From the NCBI GenBank assembly GCA_018725345.1, contig QLUI01000148.1, positions 1 to 5,135 of the forward strand: DNA of 5,135 nucleotides. Reading direction: 5' to 3'. Under the pieces are notes generated by a model. The model was not told the DNA's origin and ran no database searches. It was given only the letters and a program-made list of their open reading frames with translations. The translations under genes and the position numbers were made by a program. Source of the stretch: Bacillota bacterium (GTDB taxonomy: Bacteria > Bacillota > Dethiobacteria > Dethiobacterales > Dethiobacteraceae). This document shows positions 1 through 5,135 of this stretch, piece after piece (position 1 is the stretch's first letter; each line of letters begins with the position of its first letter).

Positions 1-82
1 TTTCTTCAGACAATTCCGCAGACGGTATGCCTGTCTTTTTTGGGTATGCTAACTTTAGGAGACAGATCTTACATGTCGGCAC
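1..82 (-). CDS. Unrecognised protein, N-terminal fragment (GTG start, cut by window edge)
   Basis: Only the first 27 codons are present; the frame is still open at the left edge. The peptide begins MPTCKICLLKLAYPKKTGIP and continues with SAELSEE. A CxxC pair at residues 4 and 7 could be half of a zinc or iron-sulfur site, but this is too little to assign a family. The start is supported by a perfect AGGAGG at 90-95, seven bases before the GTG. The gene sits 66 bases after the transketolase stop with no terminator between, so it is probably cotranscribed with tkt. It lies in the same frame as tkt and the frame stays open between them, but the good ribosome binding site argues for separate initiation rather than readthrough. 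Existence is fairly likely; function is unknown. Confidence 0.6.
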   Translation of the reverse strand, partial: MPTCKICLLKLAYPKKTGIPSAELSEE

Positions 83-89
83 TTCAAAA

Positions 90-95
90 CCTCCT
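90..95 (-). promoter_or_regulatory. Shine-Dalgarno site of the partial GTG-start gene
   Basis: The minus strand reads AGGAGG followed by TTTTGAA and then GTG. This is a perfect core match to the anti-Shine-Dalgarno sequence with seven-base spacing. It decides the GTG start and is the main evidence that the truncated reading frame at the left edge is a real gene. Confidence 0.7.
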
Positions 96-148
96 CGCCT
101 TCTATCTTGCCCTTGCGACAAACAACTTACAACAGCCTCTCCGGCAGA

Positions 149-2143
149 TCAAGCTCCGCGCCCAAGCAATTGCTGTGCGCGTGCCGCCACATTCTCTGCT
201 GTAAAGCCAAACTTCTCCATCAGTACCTCCCCGGGAGCCGAAGCACCAAAGTGGTCGATGCCAATTATGACGCCATCATTGCCGCTAAAACGCTCCCACC
301 CCATAGGATGAGCCGCTTCCACCACCAGACGTTTTTTAATGGCTGGCGGCAAAACTTCTGCACGGTATGAAGCGGGTTGTGCCGTAAACAGTTCCCAGCT
401 CATCATGCTGACCACTCTGACTCCTACCCCTTCTGCCTCCAGCAGTTTCTTTGCTTGCAGCGCCAACCAAACCTCCGAACCGCTCGCCATAATAATTAAC
501 TCAGGCACTTCGCCTGCTTCTCGCTCCAAAACATAGCCGCCTTTTAGCGCATCAATGCCGGTTGCCGGCAACTGCGGCAGGTTTTGCCGTGTCAGCACTA
601 AGGCTGTGGGGCCGTCGGTGCGGCTAAGGGCATGCAGCCACGCAACCGCTGTCTCGCGACCGTCCGCAGGGCGAAGGACATGAAGATTAGGGATGGAACG
701 CATATTGGCAAGTTGCTCAATGGGTTGGTGTGTCGGACCATCTTCGCCTACCCCGATGCTGTCATGGGTAAAAACGTATACCACCGGCTGCTGCATTAAA
801 GCAGCCAAGCGTACCGATGGCTTCATGTAATCAAAAAAAGCTAAAAAGGTGGCGCCGTAAGGCCGGAAGGCGCCATAGAGCGCCAGGCCAGACAGGACTG
901 CTGCCATACCATGCTCGCGGACGCCAAAATATATATTATTTCCTTTGCGGTTCTCTGCCTGAAAATCACCCAGACCTTTAAGATAAGTTTTGGTGGATGC
1001 GTTTAAGTCAGCAGAGCCGCCCAGCAAATTCGGCAGGTATTTAGCCAGAACCTGCATCACCTGACCTGACGCTGCACGCGTTGCCATGGGCTTATCAAAA
1101 GACCACAATGCTTTATCCTCCTGCAAAGCAACCGGCAAGCTCCGGTTGTGCCAAGCATCCCAACGTGCCGCATCTTCCGGATACTTTCTGCGGTAGGCCG
1201 CAAACAACCTGTCCCACGCTTCTTTGACCCCGGCTAGTCTTGTTTGCAGTCCTGCAAAATGTGTCCGCACTTCATGCGGCACATAGAAAGTCTGCTCCGG
1301 TGGCCAGCCCAAGTTTTCTTTTGTCATACGCACTTCAGACGCGCCAAGTGGAGCGCCGTGAGCCTCCGCACTATTCTGTTTGTTAGGGCTGCCAAAACCG
1401 ATGACTGTCCGCACTGAAATTAGTGAGGGACGAGCTTTATCAGCTTTTGCTGCTGTGATGGCGGCGGCAATTTCTTCTGTAGCAGTACCATCAGCAACCC
1501 TCAACACTTGCCAGCCGTATGCTTCAAACCGCCTGCCCACATCTTCCGTAAAAGCCAGTTCAGTTCTGCCGTCAATAGTGATTTGATTGTCATCATAGAA
1601 GCAAATCAGCCGGCCGAGTTTTAAATGTCCGGCCAAAGATGCCGCCTCGGCTGTAACACCTTCCATCATGCAACCATCACCAACATAGACATAGGTAAAG
1701 TGCTCAACAAGCTGGAAATCAGGCTTATTAAACTCGGCTGCTAACCGCTCTTCCGCAATAGCCATGCCCACAGCATTGGCAAAACCCTGTCCAAGCGGGC
1801 CCGTGGTAGTCTCCACCCCCACTGTATGGCCGTGCTCCGGGTGTCCTGGCGTTTTGCTTCCCCACTGGCGAAAGTTTTTCAGTTCGTCCAGAGGCAGTTC
1901 ATAGCCGCACAAATGAAGCAGCGCATACAAGAGCATCGACCCATGTCCGGCAGACAGTACGAAGCGGTCGCGATTTGGCCATGTTGGATCGCTACTGCAA
2001 TGCTGCATGAATTGTGTCCAGAGGGTATAGGCCATTGGTGCACCGCCCATTGGCAAACCAGGATGTCCTGAATTTGCAGCCTCCACCGCATCCACTGCTA
2101 AAAAGCGGATAGTATTAATGGCCGTTTCCTGAATTTTTGACAA
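149..2143 (-). CDS. tkt: Transketolase (ThDP-dependent, full length, TTG start)
   Basis: This cytosolic enzyme moves two-carbon ketol units between sugar phosphates in the non-oxidative pentose phosphate pathway, using thiamine diphosphate and a divalent metal. From the TTG start the protein has 664 residues, the usual size. The N-terminal ThDP domain shows SGHPG (His27), AGHGS (His67), TPGHPEHG (His101) and the metal/diphosphate motif GDG at 155-157 with Asn186. His262 lies in EAHGAPLG. The central pyrimidine-binding domain has the catalytic Glu410 in FGVREHGM and DGPTHQP with His472. The C-terminal domain ends normally at LLGRGA. I chose TTG at 2143 because GGGAGG lies seven bases before it. 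The upstream in-frame ATG at 2185 has no ribosome binding site, overlaps a possible -10 element and would add 14 residues of atypical sequence. No key residue is missing and there is no frameshift. Confidence 0.97.
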   Translation of the reverse strand: MSKIQETAINTIRFLAVDAVEAANSGHPGLPMGGAPMAYTLWTQFMQHCSSDPTWPNRDRFVLSAGHGSMLLYALLHLCGYELPLDELKNFRQWGSKTPGHPEHGHTVGVETTTGPLGQGFANAVGMAIAEERLAAEFNKPDFQLVEHFTYVYVGDGCMMEGVTAEAASLAGHLKLGRLICFYDDNQITIDGRTELAFTEDVGRRFEAYGWQVLRVADGTATEEIAAAITAAKADKARPSLISVRTVIGFGSPNKQNSAEAHGAPLGASEVRMTKENLGWPPEQTFYVPHEVRTHFAGLQTRLAGVKEAWDRLFAAYRRKYPEDAARWDAWHNRSLPVALQEDKALWSFDKPMATRAASGQVMQVLAKYLPNLLGGSADLNASTKTYLKGLGDFQAENRKGNNIYFGVREHGMAAVLSGLALYGAFRPYGATFLAFFDYMKPSVRLAALMQQPVVYVFTHDSIGVGEDGPTHQPIEQLANMRSIPNLHVLRPADGRETAVAWLHALSRTDGPTALVLTRQNLPQLPATGIDALKGGYVLEREAGEVPELIIMASGSEVWLALQAKKLLEAEGVGVRVVSMMSWELFTAQPASYRAEVLPPAIKKRLVVEAAHPMGWERFSGNDGVIIGIDHFGASAPGEVLMEKFGFTAENVAARAQQLLGRGA

Positions 2144-2150
2144 AATTATC

Positions 2151-2156
2151 CCTCCC
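2151..2156 (-). promoter_or_regulatory. Shine-Dalgarno site setting the TTG start of tkt
   Basis: The minus strand reads GGGAGG, then GATAATT, then TTG. The spacing of seven bases is optimal. This places initiation at TTG 2143 rather than at the first in-frame ATG at 2185. Confidence 0.85.
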
Positions 2157-2182
2157 GGAAAAATTGAAAAACCTTTCTTCCT

Positions 2183-2216
2183 CATATTTTATATAATTTT
2201 GTCCAAAAAAAAACAA
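2183..2216 (-). promoter_or_regulatory. Candidate promoter before tkt
   Basis: Within the AT-rich 97-base gap between the flavoprotein gene and tkt, the minus strand has TATAAA (2193-2188, five of six consensus bases) 17 bases after TTGTTT (2216-2211, three of six). Transcription would begin close to 2180 and leave a leader of roughly 35 bases before the TTG. The -35 match is weak and AT-rich DNA gives such hits by chance. The same 11-mer TATAAAATATG also occurs upstream of the ABC-F gene. Confidence 0.35.
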
Positions 2217-2222
2217 GCATTT

Positions 2223-2257
2223 ATTTTTACTTTTTTATTTTTACTTTTTTATTTTTT
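2223..2257. repeat. 14-bp tandem repeat (about 2.5 copies) over the flavoprotein stop codon
   Basis: The unit ATTTTTACTTTTTT on the plus strand occurs exactly at 2223-2236 and 2237-2250, with a partial third copy to 2257. The TAA stop of the flavoprotein gene (2241-2243) lies in the second copy. The C-terminal lysine-rich codons are therefore part of the repeat and are echoed just after the stop. It looks like a replication-slippage duplication; no function is evident. Confidence 0.8.
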
Positions 2258-2810
2258 GGATTAACTTTGCCACGTTTTCAGCGAAACGTTCCGCAGTGCG
2301 GACTCCTTCTTCATCCTCAAGCGCTTCCCCCGGGAGTTTGCCAAAGAGCATATTCCAGTAGGTGGAGCCTGGAACGATCATTTCATTAATCAAAAAAAAC
2401 ATCAGCATCTCCTGGATGGTGGCGGTGGCTCCGCCACGGCGGTTAATTGCGATAGGTCCGCCCACTTTCCATGAGAGAAACTTGTCGCCATTATATGACA
2501 GCATCCCAATTCGCTGTAGCAGGTTCATCACATCACCGCGAGCAGTACCAAAGTAGACAGGCGCACCGACGACAAAACCGTCGGCTTTCCTGACTTTTTC
2601 AGCAATGGAATTTAATTCATCGTCCAGCACGCAAGCCCCTGTACCAACGCATTTTCTGCAGGCGATACAAGCCTCGATCTTTTTTCCAGCTAAGGACACG
2701 ATTTCAGCAGTCAAGCCTAGCTCTCTGATTTTTATAGCACATTTTTCCATCACCAAGGCTGTATTTCCTTCTCGCCTTGGACTACCGGAGATTAATAAAA
2801 CTTCGGCCAT
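2241..2810 (-). CDS. Iron-sulfur flavoprotein-like, flavodoxin-fold FMN reductase family protein
   Basis: This 189-residue protein has the N-terminal phosphate-binding loop of the NADPH-dependent FMN reductase/flavodoxin fold (LLISGSPRREGNT, residues 5-17) and the second FMN contact GAPVYFGT (82-89). Between them is a compact cysteine cluster, Cys48-x2-Cys51-x2-Cys54-x5-Cys60, followed by DDE. This spacing matches the CX2CX2CX4-7C motif that holds a 4Fe-4S cluster in archaeal and clostridial iron-sulfur flavoproteins. In that family, FMN and the cluster shuttle electrons, with partners such as ferredoxin and proposed substrates such as oxygen, peroxide or quinones; the substrate here cannot be told. 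There is no signal peptide or membrane segment. The ATG at 2810 is preferred over the GTG at 2819, which falls inside the ribosome binding site. The gene begins 29 bases after the ABC-F stop and is probably cotranscribed with it. It could alternatively be called a general NAD(P)H-dependent oxidoreductase. Confidence 0.9.
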   Translation of the reverse strand: MAEVLLISGSPRREGNTALVMEKCAIKIRELGLTAEIVSLAGKKIEACIACRKCVGTGACVLDDELNSIAEKVRKADGFVVGAPVYFGTARGDVMNLLQRIGMLSYNGDKFLSWKVGGPIAINRRGGATATIQEMLMFFLINEMIVPGSTYWNMLFGKLPGEALEDEEGVRTAERFAENVAKLIQKIKK

Positions 2811-2816
2811 AATATT

Positions 2817-2826
2817 CACGTCCTTT
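2817..2826 (-). promoter_or_regulatory. Extended Shine-Dalgarno site that decides the flavoprotein start
   Basis: The minus strand reads AAAGGACGTG, nine of ten matches to AAAGGAGGTG, the complement of the 16S rRNA tail. It is followed by AATATT and ATG at 2810. The in-frame GTG at 2819-2817 is the last part of this site, with only one base between AAAGGA and the GTG, so it is unlikely to be the start codon. Confidence 0.7.
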
Positions 2827-2839
2827 TATCATCTTTTTA

Positions 2840-4768
2840 TTATAATCCTTCTTCCAGACTGCAAATCAATTTTTCCCACAATGAGTACAACTTTTCAAGC
2901 TCTTCTTTAACTCTGTCCATTTCCTCCCCTTTTTCCGCCGCCAAGCGATAATCGTTAAATACCTCCGGCTCTGAGAGCTCTGCTGTCAAGAGAGTAAGAC
3001 GGAGTTCAAGCCTGCTAATTTCCTCTTCCGTCTCACGAATAAGTAATTCCATTTTACGCAATTCCCGTCGCTGCAACAGTAAATCTTCCCGTTTTTGTTT
3101 TTCTGCCTCCTGGCGTTCACGTGTTTCCGCTTTTCCTGGCAAAACAGCAGACTTTTCCAGTCTTTCCCTTTCCAAGAGATATTCAGCATAAGGCATTTGA
3201 TAAAAGCTTACGCCGCCATCCCTCACTTCTAATACGCTGTCAGTCGTGCGACTAATAAAATAGCGGTCGTGCGTAACTACCAAAAGCGTTCCCGGAAAAG
3301 CGTCCAGCGCACTTTCCAATTCTTCCACGCCGCTGATATCCAGATGGTTCGTTGGTTCGTCCAGCACAAGAAAATTTCCTGCGTCAAGACCCAATTTGGC
3401 GAGCGCCAAACGACTCCGCTCACCACCGCTTAAATCCGCATTACACTTGAACACATCTTCACCACTAAAAAGAAAGCGACCTAGGTACGTTCTGGCAGCA
3501 CTGAGAGTTATGTCGGAAGCATCCATAATCTCGTCGAGCGGTGTTTTTTCCGCTGAAACTGCTTGCTGGTGCTGGTCGAAATACACTAAACGGACACTGG
3601 GACCAAGCCAGACAGTGCCGTTATCTGCTTCCAACTCACCCGCAATTAATTTAAGCAATGTCGACTTTCCTGAACCGTTGGGACCAATGAGCGCCACCCG
3701 TTTGCCCCAGCGAATTTCCACATTTACATTCCGAAAGACAGTTCTGGTTCCAAATTCTTTAGCAACATTTGTTAAGCGTACAGCTATGTCCCCACTGCGC
3801 CCAGAAAAAAGGAAATCCAGAGCCATGGCTTTTTCCTGCCGCGGACGGTCAAGTTTTGTCAACTTCTCTAATTTCTTTTCCCTACTTTTAGCCTGTCTCT
3901 TTTCGCGTTCCCCGGTGCCCTGAGTGCGAACGAATGTCTCTTCCTTGACAATATAATCCTGCTGCCTGCGATATGCCTTCTCTTCGGCCACCGCCTCCAG
4001 TTCACGCTGTGCCGTGTATGCGGAATAATTGCCGCGGTAGCTCTTAAGCTGATGTTGCTCCAAAGACAGAATACGTCCTGCCACCCTGTCAAGAAAATAG
4101 CGATCATGGGAAACAATCAATACACAACCACGCCAATCACTCAAATATTTTTCCAGCCACTCCACGGCAGCCAAATCAAGATGGTTTGTTGGTTCATCGA
4201 GTAATAGTAGCTCAGGCTCCTCCAACAAAAGGCGCGCTAAGCGCAGGCGTGTTTTCTCGCCGCCCGAAAATGTCTCCATCGCCCGTTTTAGGTCGCTCGA
4301 GGAGAAACCCAGTCCTGAAACCACAGACCGCAATCTTGATTCGGCGCTGTATCCTCCTGCCTCCTCAAACCGGTGCCGCAGCTTTCCGTAGTCGTTTAGC
4401 ACCGCTTCGAGAGCCTGCGGGTTGGCAGCAAGCTTTGCCGAAGCCATCTTCTTTTCCAGCAGATTCATACGGACAGCAAGTTCTTCCAGATGACCCAAGG
4501 CACGGCGCAATTCTTCTCCCATGGTTCCCGCCGCAGCTTTTGCCGTTCCCTGTTCCAGATAACCAATGGTTAAGTCGCGGGCCAATGCAACCGTACCCGT
4601 ATCGGCCGTTTCCTGCCCGGTAATTATTTTTAGCAGCGAGGTCTTACCGGCACCGTTTGGACCGACCAACCCTACCCGTTCAGCTTGATACAGCTGAAAG
4701 TCGATACGTTGCAAGACAGTGGCTGCACCGTACGATTTAGAAACTTGACTTACTGACAGTACTGCCAT
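2840..4768 (-). CDS. ABC-F family ATPase (ribosome-associated, YdiF/Uup-like)
   Basis: This 642-residue soluble protein has two ABC ATPase domains in tandem and no membrane segments, the ABC-F layout. Domain 1 shows Walker A GPNGAGKTS (36-44), signature FSGGEKTR (167-174), Walker B with LLLLDEPTNHLD (187-198, Glu192) and His221. Domain 2 shows GPNGSGKST (362-370), LSGGERSR (446-453), FLVLDEPTNHLD (467-477, Glu471) and His500. Both sites look catalytically complete. The charged linker at about 240-325 fits the P-site tRNA interaction motif. Residues 541-642 form a charged coiled-coil tail ending in LYSLWEKL, as in Uup/YdiF-type members. ABC-F proteins bind the ribosomal E site and relieve stalled or drug-bound ribosomes. 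A housekeeping role seems likelier than antibiotic resistance, but sequence alone does not decide. GGGAGG lies seven bases before the ATG. The gene is first of the minus-strand run. Confidence 0.95.
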   Translation of the reverse strand: MAVLSVSQVSKSYGAATVLQRIDFQLYQAERVGLVGPNGAGKTSLLKIITGQETADTGTVALARDLTIGYLEQGTAKAAAGTMGEELRRALGHLEELAVRMNLLEKKMASAKLAANPQALEAVLNDYGKLRHRFEEAGGYSAESRLRSVVSGLGFSSSDLKRAMETFSGGEKTRLRLARLLLEEPELLLLDEPTNHLDLAAVEWLEKYLSDWRGCVLIVSHDRYFLDRVAGRILSLEQHQLKSYRGNYSAYTAQRELEAVAEEKAYRRQQDYIVKEETFVRTQGTGEREKRQAKSREKKLEKLTKLDRPRQEKAMALDFLFSGRSGDIAVRLTNVAKEFGTRTVFRNVNVEIRWGKRVALIGPNGSGKSTLLKLIAGELEADNGTVWLGPSVRLVYFDQHQQAVSAEKTPLDEIMDASDITLSAARTYLGRFLFSGEDVFKCNADLSGGERSRLALAKLGLDAGNFLVLDEPTNHLDISGVEELESALDAFPGTLLVVTHDRYFISRTTDSVLEVRDGGVSFYQMPYAEYLLERERLEKSAVLPGKAETRERQEAEKQKREDLLLQRRELRKMELLIRETEEEISRLELRLTLLTAELSEPEVFNDYRLAAEKGEEMDRVKEELEKLYSLWEKLICSLEEGL

Positions 4769-4797
4769 CTGTTTACCTCCCTAGCTAGCGAGCTCAT
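4750..4797 (-). CDS. Possible 15-codon upstream ORF (leader peptide) overlapping the ABC-F start
   Basis: An ATG at 4797 opens the frame MSSLAREVNRWQYCQ, ending with TAA at 4752-4750. It overlaps the first 19 bases of the ABC-F gene in a different frame and spans its Shine-Dalgarno site. Upstream, GAGG lies 11 bases before the ATG and a weaker AGAG lies closer, so initiation would be modest. Several ABC-F resistance genes are known to be controlled by upstream ORFs and attenuation, which makes the position suggestive. A frame this short can arise by chance, and nothing in the peptide is recognisable. Confidence 0.2.
   Translation of the reverse strand: MSSLAREVNRWQYCQ
4776..4781 (-). promoter_or_regulatory. 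Shine-Dalgarno site of the ABC-F gene
   Basis: The minus strand reads GGGAGG, then TAAACAG, then ATG at 4768. The seven-base spacing is optimal and supports the annotated start. The site lies inside a short upstream reading frame (4797-4750), so ribosomes on that frame would cover it. Confidence 0.85.
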
Positions 4798-4828
4798 ACT
4801 CTCTATTTCCTCAAAATGCTACGCAAAT

Positions 4829-4892
4829 CCTAAAGAACAAGAAAAACGCTTCGTGCTTTTTAACATAAGACGCGTTTTTCTTGTTCTTTAGG
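4829..4892. repeat. Perfect 21-bp inverted repeat upstream of the ABC-F gene
   Basis: The arm at 4829-4849 is the exact reverse complement of 4872-4892, separated by 22 bases. The inner part of each arm holds AAAAACGC or its complement GCGTTTTT, so a transcript from either strand could form a GC-poor stem of 21 pairs. It lies 61 to 124 bases before the ABC-F start. It could be a bidirectional terminator-like hairpin, since the T-tract lies within the arm rather than after it. It could also be a regulatory hairpin in the ABC-F leader, or a dispersed palindromic element. The plus strand continues directly into GGGGACGG. Confidence 0.85.
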
Positions 4893-4941
4893 GGACGGCG
4901 CCCCTTCGACGGGTCTTCAACCCTGACCACCCCGCAAGAAT

Positions 4942-5018
4942 AAGGGGGAATCCCCCAAAACATTCCCCTTGCATAGGATCGTAGCTTCCCTGTAGGATAT
5001 AATTTCCTATGCAACAGG
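4942..5018 (-). promoter_or_regulatory. Cluster of overlapping, mutually exclusive stems in the ABC-F leader
   Basis: Four stems can be drawn by eye. Arms 4969-4978 and 5005-5014 are a perfect 10-bp pair. The second arm can instead pair locally: 4989-4997 with 5005-5009 plus 5015-5018, leaving a five-base bulge. Arm 4942-4951 pairs with 4962-4970, with one bulged G. Within that same stretch, GGGGG at 4944-4948 can pair with CCCCC at 4952-4956. Competing stems are typical of attenuators and riboswitches, but I recognise no known class. Folded palindromes of mobile repeats look similar. The regulatory reading is inference. Confidence 0.35.
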
Positions 5019-5034
5019 AAAAACTCACGCATAT

Positions 5035-5064
5035 TTTATAAATTTAACAAACTTCAATTCGTAA
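5035..5064 (-). promoter_or_regulatory. Weak candidate promoter for the ABC-F transcript
   Basis: The minus strand has TATAAA at 5040-5035, within TATAAAATATG. About 18 bases before it is TTACGA, which matches the -35 consensus at only three of six positions. If used, the transcript would carry a leader of about 260 bases holding all the inverted repeats described here. The identical 11-mer occurs before tkt. No better promoter was seen closer to the ABC-F start. Confidence 0.25.
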
Positions 5065-5074
5065 TTTAAAAAAA

Positions 5075-5135
5075 TGTAGGTCTGCTCTGCCCCACTAATT
5101 GGACACTAAAAACCAAATGAAGTAATACCTACCAT
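5075..5135. mobile_element. Possible terminal inverted repeat of an IS3-like element extending past the window
   Basis: The plus strand from TG at 5075 contains GCCCCACTAATTGGACACTA (5089-5108). This resembles terminal sequences of many IS3-family elements, which begin with TG, carry a run such as CCCC, and continue with TTGGACA. If so, the element body lies to the right of 5135. Neither a transposase reading frame nor the opposite end is in the window, and direct repeats cannot be checked. This rests on resemblance only. Confidence 0.3.

Larger units (their letters stand above)
4798..5135. other. Intergenic region without a supported gene
   Basis: These 338 bases hold inverted repeats, a possible promoter and a possible IS end, but no convincing gene. 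A minus-strand frame of 73 codons at 4811-5032 has no Shine-Dalgarno site. Its ATG coincides with the candidate -10 region, and most of its length is palindrome-forming DNA. I treat it as non-coding. No tRNA, CRISPR or rRNA pattern was found. Confidence 0.6.

Noticed and set aside
83..148. Terminator after tkt
   Set aside because: No stem followed by a T-run is present in the 66 bases before the next gene start.
2200..2240. Intrinsic terminator between the flavoprotein gene and tkt
   Set aside because: There is a T-run on the minus strand, but only A-T pairing with adjacent A-rich repeats is possible. No GC-containing stem precedes it.
3396..3923. Plus-strand 175-codon reading frame
   Set aside because: It lies wholly opposite the conserved ABC-F gene, and its protein is low-complexity and serine-rich with no motif.
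4186..4623. Plus-strand 145-codon reading frame
   Set aside because: It is antisense to the first ATPase domain of the ABC-F gene, is proline- and arginine-rich, and has no motif or ribosome binding site that I could see.
2840..4768. ABC transporter ATPase subunit
   Set aside because: Two fused ATPase domains with a charged linker, a coiled-coil tail and no adjacent permease gene fit ABC-F, not membrane transport.
4811..5032. Minus-strand 73-codon reading frame upstream of the ABC-F gene
   Set aside because: It has no Shine-Dalgarno site, its ATG coincides with a possible -10 element, and it runs through palindromic DNA. No recognisable domain is present.

Overview
The window looks like chromosomal DNA from an anaerobic member of the Bacillota (Firmicutes). 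The reasons are the strong purine-rich Shine-Dalgarno sites, the use of TTG and GTG starts behind consensus ribosome binding sites, AT-rich intergenic DNA between genes of balanced composition, and an iron-sulfur flavoprotein of a type common in strict anaerobes. The genus cannot be fixed from the sequence alone; a Negativicutes or Peptococcaceae-like Clostridia origin is my guess.

All credible genes lie on the minus strand and are read from right to left. From the right edge: a gene-free leader of about 370 bases (4769-5135), rich in inverted repeats and with a possible IS-type end at the far right; an ABC-F ATPase of 642 residues (4768-2840); 29 bases further on, a small flavodoxin-fold protein with a compact four-cysteine motif (2810-2241); an AT-rich gap of 97 bases with a possible promoter; a full-length transketolase starting at TTG (2143-149); and 66 bases later the first 27 codons of an unrecognised GTG-start gene that runs off the left edge (82-1).

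The ABC-F protein should act on ribosomes, the flavoprotein in electron transfer or reduction, and transketolase in the non-oxidative pentose phosphate pathway. These roles do not form one pathway. The tight spacing suggests that the ABC-F and flavoprotein genes share a transcript. Transketolase may add its own promoter, and the partial gene is probably read with transketolase.

No clear new biological system is visible. The part most worth a second look is the leader of the ABC-F gene. It holds a perfect 21-bp inverted repeat, a chain of mutually exclusive stems, and a 15-codon upstream ORF overlapping the ABC-F start. It may be a regulatory leader, a dispersed repeat, or the remains of a mobile element. 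Three annotated starts also deserve attention: TTG for transketolase, an internal ATG rather than the upstream GTG for the flavoprotein, and GTG for the partial gene.
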